NCBI RefSeq assembly: GCF_029852145.1
Contig: NC_079974.1
Span: 9,036,348 to 9,100,347 of the forward strand
Origin: Microplitis mediator
Taxonomy: Eukaryota > Arthropoda > Insecta > Hymenoptera > Braconidae
Reading direction: 5' to 3'
Length of the DNA: 64,000 bases
A model generated the notes under the pieces. It was not told the origin of the DNA and made no database searches. It saw only the letters and a list, made by a program, of their open reading frames with translations. The position numbers and the translations under genes are program-made. This document shows positions 56,628 through 64,000 of the stretch, in pieces. The stretch's first letter is position 1; each line of letters opens with the position of its first letter.

Positions 56628-59600
56628 ATGAAATCTCCAGACCTCTTCCAGGGTGGTTGTGAAGTTCTACTGGATACAGGTTCTGACCTGAACCTTCTTT
56701 GTATCGACGCTCTGGGGGATGACACCATCGTTTACCCAGAAAACGGAGGTAAAGTGGGCGGCATAGCGACCAGCAGTATGCCAATCATTGAAACTGTGAC
56801 GCTCAAGGTCTTTGAAGTAGATATTTGTTTTCAGGTTGTACCTGGATCACCTGGAGGTTACCCGGGTATCCTTGGAAACGAATTTTTCATCAAAGAACGA
56901 GCTGGCATTTCCTTTTATTGGAATACGTTGGTCCTCAAAAATCGACCTACCCGTCCTATCCCTTTTACGATGGAAGACGACCTTGACGGAGGTTATATCC
57001 TGTCCTTAGGGACAGGACCAAAAATTTTTGACTCGTGTAATTCCCTTCATGGAGAATTACAATGCTTTCTCGTGGATACAGGGGGGGATGTCTGTTTGAT
57101 AAATTCTTCAGCCCTTAAACCCGAAATTAGAGTGGATCGTGGTGACACGATGCTACTCCGTGGTTTGAATGGGCATCCCATGGAGACGATCGGTTCTGTC
57201 GAACTGAAAGTTTTGGGATCCAAAATTCGATTTCACGTTTGTGAGGGTAATTTACCCTTCAATGGCGTGGGCATCTTGGGAAACAACTTCCTGAGAAAGG
57301 AACAGGCCGAAATCTCGTATCATCATCAATCTCTGAATTTATTTTCCAGACCTTCCCGACCCCTATACTTCAGCCTAGGGGTAAAGCCATCACGTTCGTA
57401 TGTCATTCCACCCCGTATGCGAATGTCTGTCTCCGTACCTGTCTTGAATCCAAAAATCAGACAAGGCTATCTCCGTAAGGTCCCTCTTAAGGAAGGACTC
57501 TTAATGGGCGAAGCCGTTGTTTCTGTGGATGATGGCCAGGCGATGTGTATGGTGATCAACACGACATCGGACCCAGCGAAAATCGAGATCGAACCTCAAA
57601 TGCTTGAAGAATTCGAATTCGATCACCTCGATTCATCCGACGAATATTCCGATACTGCTGAAACTCCACCGGAAACGAACTCACTTTCTAAGCAAGAACG
57701 TGTCCACTCAATCTTTGACAAAATCCCCACTGACCACCTCAGTCGTACGGAAAGGAAACAAATCTTTCGACTTATACAGAAAAATCACGATATTTTTCAC
57801 CTTCCTGGCGACCGTCTGGGACGATCTAAAAGGTTCACTTGTAGAATCGAAACCACGAGTGATACGCCAGTCCGAATCAAACAATACCGGTTTCCTCAAG
57901 AACATCGCGAGGAAATCAAGAAACAAGTCGATAATTTACTCAAACAAGGAATTATACGAAAATCAAAATCTCCGTATAATTCGCCCTTGTGGATCGTCCC
58001 TAAGAAATCTGACGCACAAGGTAATAAAAAATGGAGAATGGTTATCGATTTTCGAAATTTGAATAAAATAACCATCGGGGATGCTTATCCCTTACCACTC
58101 ATAATTGACATTCTAGATCAACTCGGTGGAGCGAAATATTTCAGCGTGTTTGATCTTGCAAGCGGTTTCCATCAAGTACCAATGGATCCCAGGGATGCTG
58201 AGAAAACTGCGTTTTCTACCCCTGATGGCCATTGGGAATATTGCTGCATGCCTTTTGGGCTTGAGTGCGCTCCAGCAATTTTCCAACGCATGATGGACTC
58301 CACTTTGAGTGGGTTAAAAGGCACCGAATTGTTCATTTACCTGGATGATTTTGTAAGTTACGCATCTTCACTTGAAGAGCATGAAGTGCGAGTGCAAAGA
58401 CTTTTCAACCGCCTTCGAGAGGCTGGGCTAACTCTTCAGCCCGAGAAATGTAAATTTCTCTGCCCTGAGGTGGAATATTTGGGTCATATTATCACTAAAA
58501 ATGGCGTGAAACCTGACCCGAAGAAAATTTCATCCCTTAAAAATGCATCCCACCCCCGTAACCATACGGAGGCGCGCAAATTTATGGGATTAGCTAACTA
58601 CTACCGACGTTTCATCGAAAACTTCGCTGAAAGAGCGAAACCAATCACTGACCTTACCAGAAAAACTAAACCGTTCGTCTGGTCAGCTGATTCTCAAAAA
58701 GCTTTCGATGACATAAAGAATGCACTGTGCGAAAATTCATTCCTCGCTTATCCAGACTTTAATCGACCATTCATATTAGCGACTAGTTCGTCTGATGTTG
58801 GCATCTCGGGTATTTTGAGCCAAGAACTCGATAACGAAGATCAAACTCCCGAAAACCCGGATGCAAATGTCGAGAAAATTATCTCATGTACATCTAGAGT
58901 TTTGCAAGAAACTGAAACCAGATATACACACAACGAAAAAGAATGTTTGGCTGTTTTGTATGCGGTGCAACAATTCCGGCCTTACCTCTACGGTAAGCCC
59001 TTCACCTTGTATACAAGTAGTCCGTGTATGTCCTGGTTAAAGGATAGCCAAACCGTTACAGAACGCCAAATCAAATGGAGATCTAAATTAAGCGAATATA
59101 AATTCTCTGTTGTTGTTCGTCATAAAATCTCCGAGCAATATGCAGAAGGACTATCTTACAATCCCGAGGGAAGATCTCCGGCAGAGATTAATTCAGAAGA
59201 AACACCTATCAAGGAAGCCGTAATGTTACCGCTCAAGAAAAACTCTTGTCCTGACGACAAAGCAGTAGCAGCAGTAAAACGAGGTCGAAAACCGGGAGGT
59301 AAAAATAAACCCCGTGTCAACAGCGCTCCACAACCTCGTGACACAATTGCTTCTCGTTTACGTATGAGAAGAGCCACAGAACTAAACCCAAATCGGAAAA
59401 AGGTAAATTATTGTGAGATAAGTACCGCCGAACCTGACGTTTCAGGGGGTATTGAAGACGACGTATTCGAAGAAAATCAACCACCCGCATCATCAAAACC
59501 TCAAGCTCCAGTAGATCCGGAACCAGAACCTGAAACAAATTCGGAAGAAACAGATGAGGAGGAAGAAGAAGCAGTCCGACTCATGAACGAAGAATATCTG

Positions 59601-62243
59601 ATGAACGAACAGGATAAAAGCTCCAGTGATCAGGGGGATGAAAATTCGCCCGAGGCGATAGATCGACAACAATTGCGGGAAGATTTGAGAAAATCATTCG
59701 AACGTTTCAACAGAGCTCTTGAACAACGAACCGTTAACATCCCAGATAAAGAAGCGGATTGCTCTGTCCATCCAGACGACTACTACAATCCACTGCCAGT
59801 AGTCAGCCCTCAGGTGGCCAAAGAAGTCAGAGAATATCTTGAACAGAGTTACCTTCCGCACGAATACGATGAAAACGAAGACCCGGACGAATCCGAAGAA
59901 ATAGAAGAAGAAGAAGAAGACGAATTTCTTCGAGATAATGAAAATACTGAAGAAGATGAAGACTCCAGCGAAGCCAGCTGCTCTGAACCAGAAGTCCAAG
60001 TCGAGACAAATCCAGCAACTCCACCGTTGTCGCGAGCTACCAAACTTCGCGAAAAATATTTAAGTGGTGGTTCAAGCCCATCTACTCCCATGTGGAAACA
60101 CACTGTGTTGAGAGCTGCACAGAAAGAGCATAAAGGGCTGGAATATGATGACCATTCTAAAACCTTTTATTGGAATGACGATGTAGAAGCAGACAGTCGG
60201 AATTCTACCATCACAGCAAGACCTTCTACTTCTCAAACCTTAAATACTGAAGATTTTCCAGCTGCATCTTCCAGTATAGCACCAAAGGAAACTCCCAAGC
60301 GAACGGGGGAAGTTTCTCCAAAAAATAATGATAATGACAAAACGTTGCTGAACGAAAGCCAGCAACCCAAACCACCAAATAAAAATTTTACAAAAGATCT
60401 GACGAGAGGGGAAGAGAGCTCTTCTCAATCAAACCAATCAGAGACCACACAATATGACGAAGCCACGGTGATTCAAGTAGAGGTACACCAAGAACAAGAC
60501 GACGGAAATGAGCAGGCAAATGAATCGGATCTTCGCCATGTGACACGTCCGGAAGTTGTTGACGAACAACTGGGGGATGAGCTGGCTGTGAATGATGATT
60601 TGCCACCTAAATTTCCGAATCAAGCTCCATGGTGCGTCTTCGACCCTCCATCTTCGGACATAGCCGAAGATTTGAGTGGTCAAAACTACTCACCGCCCGA
60701 AGTTTCTTCTTCATCTGGCTCTGAATCTGACAGACCTCAGAAACTGCCTAAAAATCAAATTAAATTCAAAGACAGTCGAGATGGAATCACGTATGTGAGA
60801 GATCACATGGTGCATTTCCTGTCCTTGGATTGTGAAATGATGAAACCAGTTTCAAAGCTGTTGAGAGACCTCACTTTCATCAATCGAGAAGATCTGAAAG
60901 CGGCTAGACCAAAATTGGGTGACGTACTTGTCACAAAATTGGGTCAATGTTCCATCTTTACCGTTTTCGTCAAGAAAAATCATTTTGAAAAAATCGACTT
61001 AACAAATTTAATTGAAGGACTACGAAATCTACGAGCATCCATGTTCAAACATGAGATTTATACGTTCCGCATAGCGAAACAGGGGGATGACTTCGACGAT
61101 TTGAACATAAAGTCTTATCTCATACAAGAGTTGGGCGATTGTCCAATCGAGGTAACTCTTTGCGAGGGAAATATAGAAGTTCCTGCCGAAGAATTACGCG
61201 ATAAAATCATCGAAGAAAACCACTGTAGCCCTATAGCAGGCCACAAAGGTGTCGTGAAAACTTATTGGCGAATCCGCGAGAGATTCTACTGGCCCGGCAT
61301 GAAGGAAAAGATCTATAGATTTATCCAGAAATGCGAAATTTGCCAGAAAAACAAACTCACGCGAATAAAAACTAAACAACCAATGATGATAACCGATACT
61401 CCCTTCGAGCCCTTCGAGAAAATTTCCATCGATACCGTTGGACCACTTCCAATGACCAGAAGTGGAAATGTCCATATCCTGACGATCCAGGATAACTTTT
61501 CGAAAGCCGTAACCGCGATCCCAATACCCGATATCCGATCGACAACAGTGGCTGAAGCCCTTGTCGATCGATATATGTGTTATTATGGGTGCCCGAGAGT
61601 CATCCTCTCAGACAAAGGTACGTCATTTACCTCGAAAATAATACAACAGCTTGCAAAAGCTTTAAAAATACAAAGATTAACGACTTCGGGTTATTACCCC
61701 CAGTCAAATGGATCCTTAGAAAGGAGCCATCAACCACTGATAGACTTTTTGCGAGTAATTTCAGATAAGTATCCGAACTGGGATCGATATGTGGGTCTTG
61801 CTGCGTTGAGTTACAATACAAACGTGCACACCTCTACCAAATTCACTCCATTTGAGTTGATGTTTGGTCGAAGAGCGAGATTGCCAACCCAATTCCCTGA
61901 TTATTCCAGAATCGAAACTTATTCTGATTATCTCGCTGACCTTATGGGAAGATTATCAGAAGTTAGAGAAATCGCTGCTGATTGTCTCAATAAGGCAAAA
62001 CAAGATTCCAAAATTCGTTATGATCGACACATACATGCCAGAACCTTTAAAGTAGGTGATTTTATTTATGTTCTAAAAGAGCCGAGGAAAAATAAACTCG
62101 ATGTTTATTACACCGGGCCTTATGAAATTGTCGAAATTAACGAATTTGGAAGTCTTATTTATCTGAATGACAAAGGGAACCGAAAATTGGTCAACCCTAA
62201 TAAGGCTAAACCTGCTGTCGATCAAAAGGCTAAACCTTTATAA
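56628..62243 (+). CDS. pol: Pol polyprotein: tandem proteases, RT, degenerate RNase H, macro-like domain, integrase
   Basis: 1871 codons from the first ATG; as Gag-Pol it would start at the frameshift site (frame open from 56433). Numbering is from the ATG. Two retropepsin domains: LLDTGS (D16) with GILGNEFF near 80, and LVDTGG (D150) with GILGNNFL near 215. RT 420-640: VFDLASGFHQ (D509) and YLDD 571-574. RNase H 710-850: TSSSD at 719-723, E772, TSS at 796 and AEGLS at 839, so three acidic positions of the usual TDAS/TDH/ADALS blocks are gone. Residues 850-1380 are an acidic, Ser/Pro-rich linker with an AT-hook-like RGRKPGG. Residues 1380-1520 look like a macro domain (SLDCEM, FVKKNHFEK, FDDLN). 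Integrase: H1532, H1539, C1569, C1572, then D1602, D1662, E1698 (D35E). Frame intact. Confidence 0.85.
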   Translation: MKSPDLFQGGCEVLLDTGSDLNLLCIDALGDDTIVYPENGGKVGGIATSSMPIIETVTLKVFEVDICFQVVPGSPGGYPGILGNEFFIKERAGISFYWNTLVLKNRPTRPIPFTMEDDLDGGYILSLGTGPKIFDSCNSLHGELQCFLVDTGGDVCLINSSALKPEIRVDRGDTMLLRGLNGHPMETIGSVELKVLGSKIRFHVCEGNLPFNGVGILGNNFLRKEQAEISYHHQSLNLFSRPSRPLYFSLGVKPSRSYVIPPRMRMSVSVPVLNPKIRQGYLRKVPLKEGLLMGEAVVSVDDGQAMCMVINTTSDPAKIEIEPQMLEEFEFDHLDSSDEYSDTAETPPETNSLSKQERVHSIFDKIPTDHLSRTERKQIFRLIQKNHDIFHLPGDRLGRSKRFTCRIETTSDTPVRIKQYRFPQEHREEIKKQVDNLLKQGIIRKSKSPYNSPLWIVPKKSDAQGNKKWRMVIDFRNLNKITIGDAYPLPLIIDILDQLGGAKYFSVFDLASGFHQVPMDPRDAEKTAFSTPDGHWEYCCMPFGLECAPAIFQRMMDSTLSGLKGTELFIYLDDFVSYASSLEEHEVRVQRLFNRLREAGLTLQPEKCKFLCPEVEYLGHIITKNGVKPDPKKISSLKNASHPRNHTEARKFMGLANYYRRFIENFAERAKPITDLTRKTKPFVWSADSQKAFDDIKNALCENSFLAYPDFNRPFILATSSSDVGISGILSQELDNEDQTPENPDANVEKIISCTSRVLQETETRYTHNEKECLAVLYAVQQFRPYLYGKPFTLYTSSPCMSWLKDSQTVTERQIKWRSKLSEYKFSVVVRHKISEQYAEGLSYNPEGRSPAEINSEETPIKEAVMLPLKKNSCPDDKAVAAVKRGRKPGGKNKPRVNSAPQPRDTIASRLRMRRATELNPNRKKVNYCEISTAEPDVSGGIEDDVFEENQPPASSKPQAPVDPEPEPETNSEETDEEEEEAVRLMNEEYLMNEQDKSSSDQGDENSPEAIDRQQLREDLRKSFERFNRALEQRTVNIPDKEADCSVHPDDYYNPLPVVSPQVAKEVREYLEQSYLPHEYDENEDPDESEEIEEEEEDEFLRDNENTEEDEDSSEASCSEPEVQVETNPATPPLSRATKLREKYLSGGSSPSTPMWKHTVLRAAQKEHKGLEYDDHSKTFYWNDDVEADSRNSTITARPSTSQTLNTEDFPAASSSIAPKETPKRTGEVSPKNNDNDKTLLNESQQPKPPNKNFTKDLTRGEESSSQSNQSETTQYDEATVIQVEVHQEQDDGNEQANESDLRHVTRPEVVDEQLGDELAVNDDLPPKFPNQAPWCVFDPPSSDIAEDLSGQNYSPPEVSSSSGSESDRPQKLPKNQIKFKDSRDGITYVRDHMVHFLSLDCEMMKPVSKLLRDLTFINREDLKAARPKLGDVLVTKLGQCSIFTVFVKKNHFEKIDLTNLIEGLRNLRASMFKHEIYTFRIAKQGDDFDDLNIKSYLIQELGDCPIEVTLCEGNIEVPAEELRDKIIEENHCSPIAGHKGVVKTYWRIRERFYWPGMKEKIYRFIQKCEICQKNKLTRIKTKQPMMITDTPFEPFEKISIDTVGPLPMTRSGNVHILTIQDNFSKAVTAIPIPDIRSTTVAEALVDRYMCYYGCPRVILSDKGTSFTSKIIQQLAKALKIQRLTTSGYYPQSNGSLERSHQPLIDFLRVISDKYPNWDRYVGLAALSYNTNVHTSTKFTPFELMFGRRARLPTQFPDYSRIETYSDYLADLMGRLSEVREIAADCLNKAKQDSKIRYDRHIHARTFKVGDFIYVLKEPRKNKLDVYYTGPYEIVEINEFGSLIYLNDKGNRKLVNPNKAKPAVDQKAKPL

Positions 62244-62256
62244 AGTTCTCTGTTTC

Positions 62257-62258
62257 AG
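62257..62258 (+). promoter_or_regulatory. Candidate splice acceptor for env mRNA
   Basis: TTCTCTGTTTCAG ends at 62258, between the pol stop (62243) and the env ATG (62282). It would let env be made from a spliced RNA, as in other env-bearing gypsy elements. Confidence 0.55.
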
Positions 62259-62281
62259 ATCCAAGGAAATAATTTACCACC

Positions 62282-64000
62282 ATGAAGGCGTTGTTGATAT
62301 TCTTGGCCATCATCATAGAAGGCAGCCAATCCAAGGACGTCATGACCATTCAACCATTGGCAGACAACCCAGGGTTATTGTATGACCCATTTAAGAGGAT
62401 TCACCTGATTGAAGAAAATTGGTGCATCATTTCTTCCATTAACGTCAAGGGGTTGGTAGACCTGTACCCCTTCGAGTTGGAACATATACATTCAACCATG
62501 CTCGCTTGTGCCAAGATCATCGACGTCGGGTCCTGCATGCATTATCTGAAAATCGACATGATAAATGAGGTACAGGTTCAAATATATCAGGCCATGCATC
62601 GCTTAGACCAACTCCTCGACGAAACGAATTTCCAAACACCGCCACTTGACCGTAACCAGAGAGCTCCATGGTTCGGTTTTATAGGCACGATTTCTCGAGA
62701 ATTGTTTGGGACCATGGATTATGAAGACAAGGAACACATTAATAAGGAAATCAACAAGTTATACCAAGATAATGCCGAAATGGTGCACCTGGTACAGAAC
62801 GCCACTCACATCGTCAAGAGTGAGATTAATACCATCCTTCAGAGTGAGGCTCAGATGCAGTCAAATCTAAACAAACTCGCGGACGTCACTCACGCATTCA
62901 TAAACGCAACGCTAAACTCCTTAGAAAAAGTCGTTTATGTCACGAAAGTCCTCATGCTGGGGGATGAGCGCTTGGAAGTCGCCAATCACCACCTACGAGT
63001 CCTGAGAGAGGCTGAAACTATCATCGAAGAGGCAAAAGCCGGCAGACTCTCTCCTCAAGCGATATCGCCAAAACAACTTTACAAAGCAACGATCGACATC
63101 ATGCGGAAACATCCTGATTTAAATCCACCTCAGCCGATTGACAGGATGGACCTCTCAACCTTGTCAGCAGTATCGACAGTAAAGGTAGCGAGGGCAAAAG
63201 GTTATCTGCTCATCATAGTAACCCTGCCTCTGTTTCACAAGATTCCGCTACTATCGTATGAAATGAGACCGTTGCCAAAACCAGAAAACGTGAACGGAAA
63301 AATTCAAACTTTGACCATCTTACCATCCAAAAGGTTCTTGGTTACAGATCCAGGCCTGCGAAGATTTTTCCTGGCAGACTCTGAATATATAAATAAATGC
63401 AGAACCATCGGAGAAGATCTATCGTGTCGTCCCGATATTCCATTTCAATCTACAGAAGATCCTGAAGAAGTCGACTGCGAAATGAAGCTGCTCTTGAAAT
63501 CGACAGAAGATATTTCGAGAACTTGCAACATCCGCATTATCCCCGATTGCAAAACTACGTGGATAAAGCTAAATCAACCAAACTCTTGGGCTTACTCGAC
63601 CTGCAAAGAGGAAAAATTAAGTCTCAAATGTTTGGACCCCGTCGAAAAAGATTACTACATCAATGGAACAGGGATGATCCATATCCAGGGCAGATGCGAA
63701 ATGAAAAACGGAAAATACTTAATCAAAAGTATAGATGAGGAAATCACCCAGCTGAATATCACGCTGCCGAAGTTAAATTTAACCTTGGAAACACTGTCAA
63801 CAAATTTAACAGCTGAGCCCAAAGTCTCAGGGTTTCTCTTCAAAAAGAACATCGACCCGTTAAACACAATCGATAAATTTCAACCCTGGGGAGCAGGACT
63901 AGAAGAAACAGAAAACCGGATGTCTGAAATATCGCTGCATCATCAGGAGGACGAGATACAACGAACGATGACAGCGGGAAATATGTCTATCCTTGTCATC
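62282..64000 (+). CDS. env: Envelope-like glycoprotein, baculovirus F type, partial
   Basis: ATG 62282, in a good context (ACCACCATGA), opens 573 codons with no stop before the window ends. The N terminus is a signal peptide (KALLIFLAIII). Near residue 130 the block PWFGFIGTISRELFGT resembles the fusion-peptide region of baculovirus F/errantivirus Env proteins. Helical heptad-like sequence follows to about 260, and the C-terminal half has many Cys and several N-x-S/T sites. The last residues seen turn hydrophobic and may begin the membrane anchor. It would mediate membrane fusion. The family call rests on pattern and position. Confidence 0.7.
   Translation, partial: MKALLIFLAIIIEGSQSKDVMTIQPLADNPGLLYDPFKRIHLIEENWCIISSINVKGLVDLYPFELEHIHSTMLACAKIIDVGSCMHYLKIDMINEVQVQIYQAMHRLDQLLDETNFQTPPLDRNQRAPWFGFIGTISRELFGTMDYEDKEHINKEINKLYQDNAEMVHLVQNATHIVKSEINTILQSEAQMQSNLNKLADVTHAFINATLNSLEKVVYVTKVLMLGDERLEVANHHLRVLREAETIIEEAKAGRLSPQAISPKQLYKATIDIMRKHPDLNPPQPIDRMDLSTLSAVSTVKVARAKGYLLIIVTLPLFHKIPLLSYEMRPLPKPENVNGKIQTLTILPSKRFLVTDPGLRRFFLADSEYINKCRTIGEDLSCRPDIPFQSTEDPEEVDCEMKLLLKSTEDISRTCNIRIIPDCKTTWIKLNQPNSWAYSTCKEEKLSLKCLDPVEKDYYINGTGMIHIQGRCEMKNGKYLIKSIDEEITQLNITLPKLNLTLETLSTNLTAEPKVSGFLFKKNIDPLNTIDKFQPWGAGLEETENRMSEISLHHQEDEIQRTMTAGNMSILVI

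Larger units (their letters stand above)
53367..64000 (+). mobile_element. Gypsy-type endogenous retroelement with env, 5' part
   Basis: 5' LTR, tRNA-Leu primer-binding site, gag, pol in the -1 frame, and an env-like gene that is open to the window end. The 3' LTR is outside. All three frames are intact, so the copy is young. The order PR-RT-RNH-IN and the D35E integrase place it with Ty3/gypsy (Metaviridae, errantivirus-like). Unusual pol domains are described with that gene. Confidence 0.9.

Noticed and set aside
59694..60103. Minus-strand hydrophobic and Ser-rich ORFs inside pol
   Set aside because: They are antisense shadows of the acidic linker (Glu/Asp codons read backwards give Phe/Leu/Ser).

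Overview
The window is AT-rich eukaryotic DNA with GT-AG introns, long microsatellites, a tandem satellite and several classes of transposon. An insect genome is the best fit, and the style of the repeats (foldback MITEs and an element with AACTTCCCGCT ends) recalls hymenopteran parasitoids; the species guess is inference only. I see no conserved housekeeping gene: nearly every coding stretch belongs to a mobile element or looks derived from one.

Left third (1-26 kb): foldback repeats, then a clean three-exon gene on the minus strand (5042-7203) with a FAR1/WRKY-GCM-like zinc finger, then a satellite of 164-bp units (about 8330-12430). Next comes a candidate 11-kb CMC/CACTA-like DNA transposon (about 13546-24597). 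It has subterminal repeats at both ends, a BEN-domain gene on the minus strand and a broken TNP2-like transposase on the plus strand, transcribed divergently. Several MITEs lie in and beside it, one of them a nearly perfect 1.5-kb palindrome.

Middle (26.6-37.6 kb): two related LINEs of the CR1/L2/Jockey type lie head to tail, each following a (TC)n tract. Neither has an AUG that could start a complete ORF2. Copy 2 has an A AAA AAC slippery heptamer directly before the ORF1 stop. In copy 1, ORF1 and ORF2 share one frame, separated by a single TAG.

39.7-51.4 kb: a decayed Polinton/Maverick of about 11.7 kb with AG...CT inverted repeats. It carries protein-primed DNA polymerase B, chromodomain integrase, adenain-like protease, major and minor capsid genes, a fibre-like coiled-coil gene and several unassigned genes. 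It is broken by frameshifts, stops, a catalytic-site change in the polymerase and a 1.39-kb insertion in the capsid gene. It landed in or beside a MULE-like pseudogene.

53.4-64 kb: the 5' part of a well-preserved gypsy-type retroelement with an env gene. It has a 1418-bp LTR, a tRNA-Leu primer-binding site, gag, a T TTA AAC frameshift site, an unusually large pol and an open env that runs off the window. Pol is odd in four ways: two DTG protease domains in tandem, an RNase H domain lacking three catalytic acidic positions, a long acidic linker, and a macro-domain-like module (TARG1 type) before integrase. The LTR holds five tandem two-stem hairpin modules whose stems co-vary. This element is the best candidate for an undescribed system in the window.
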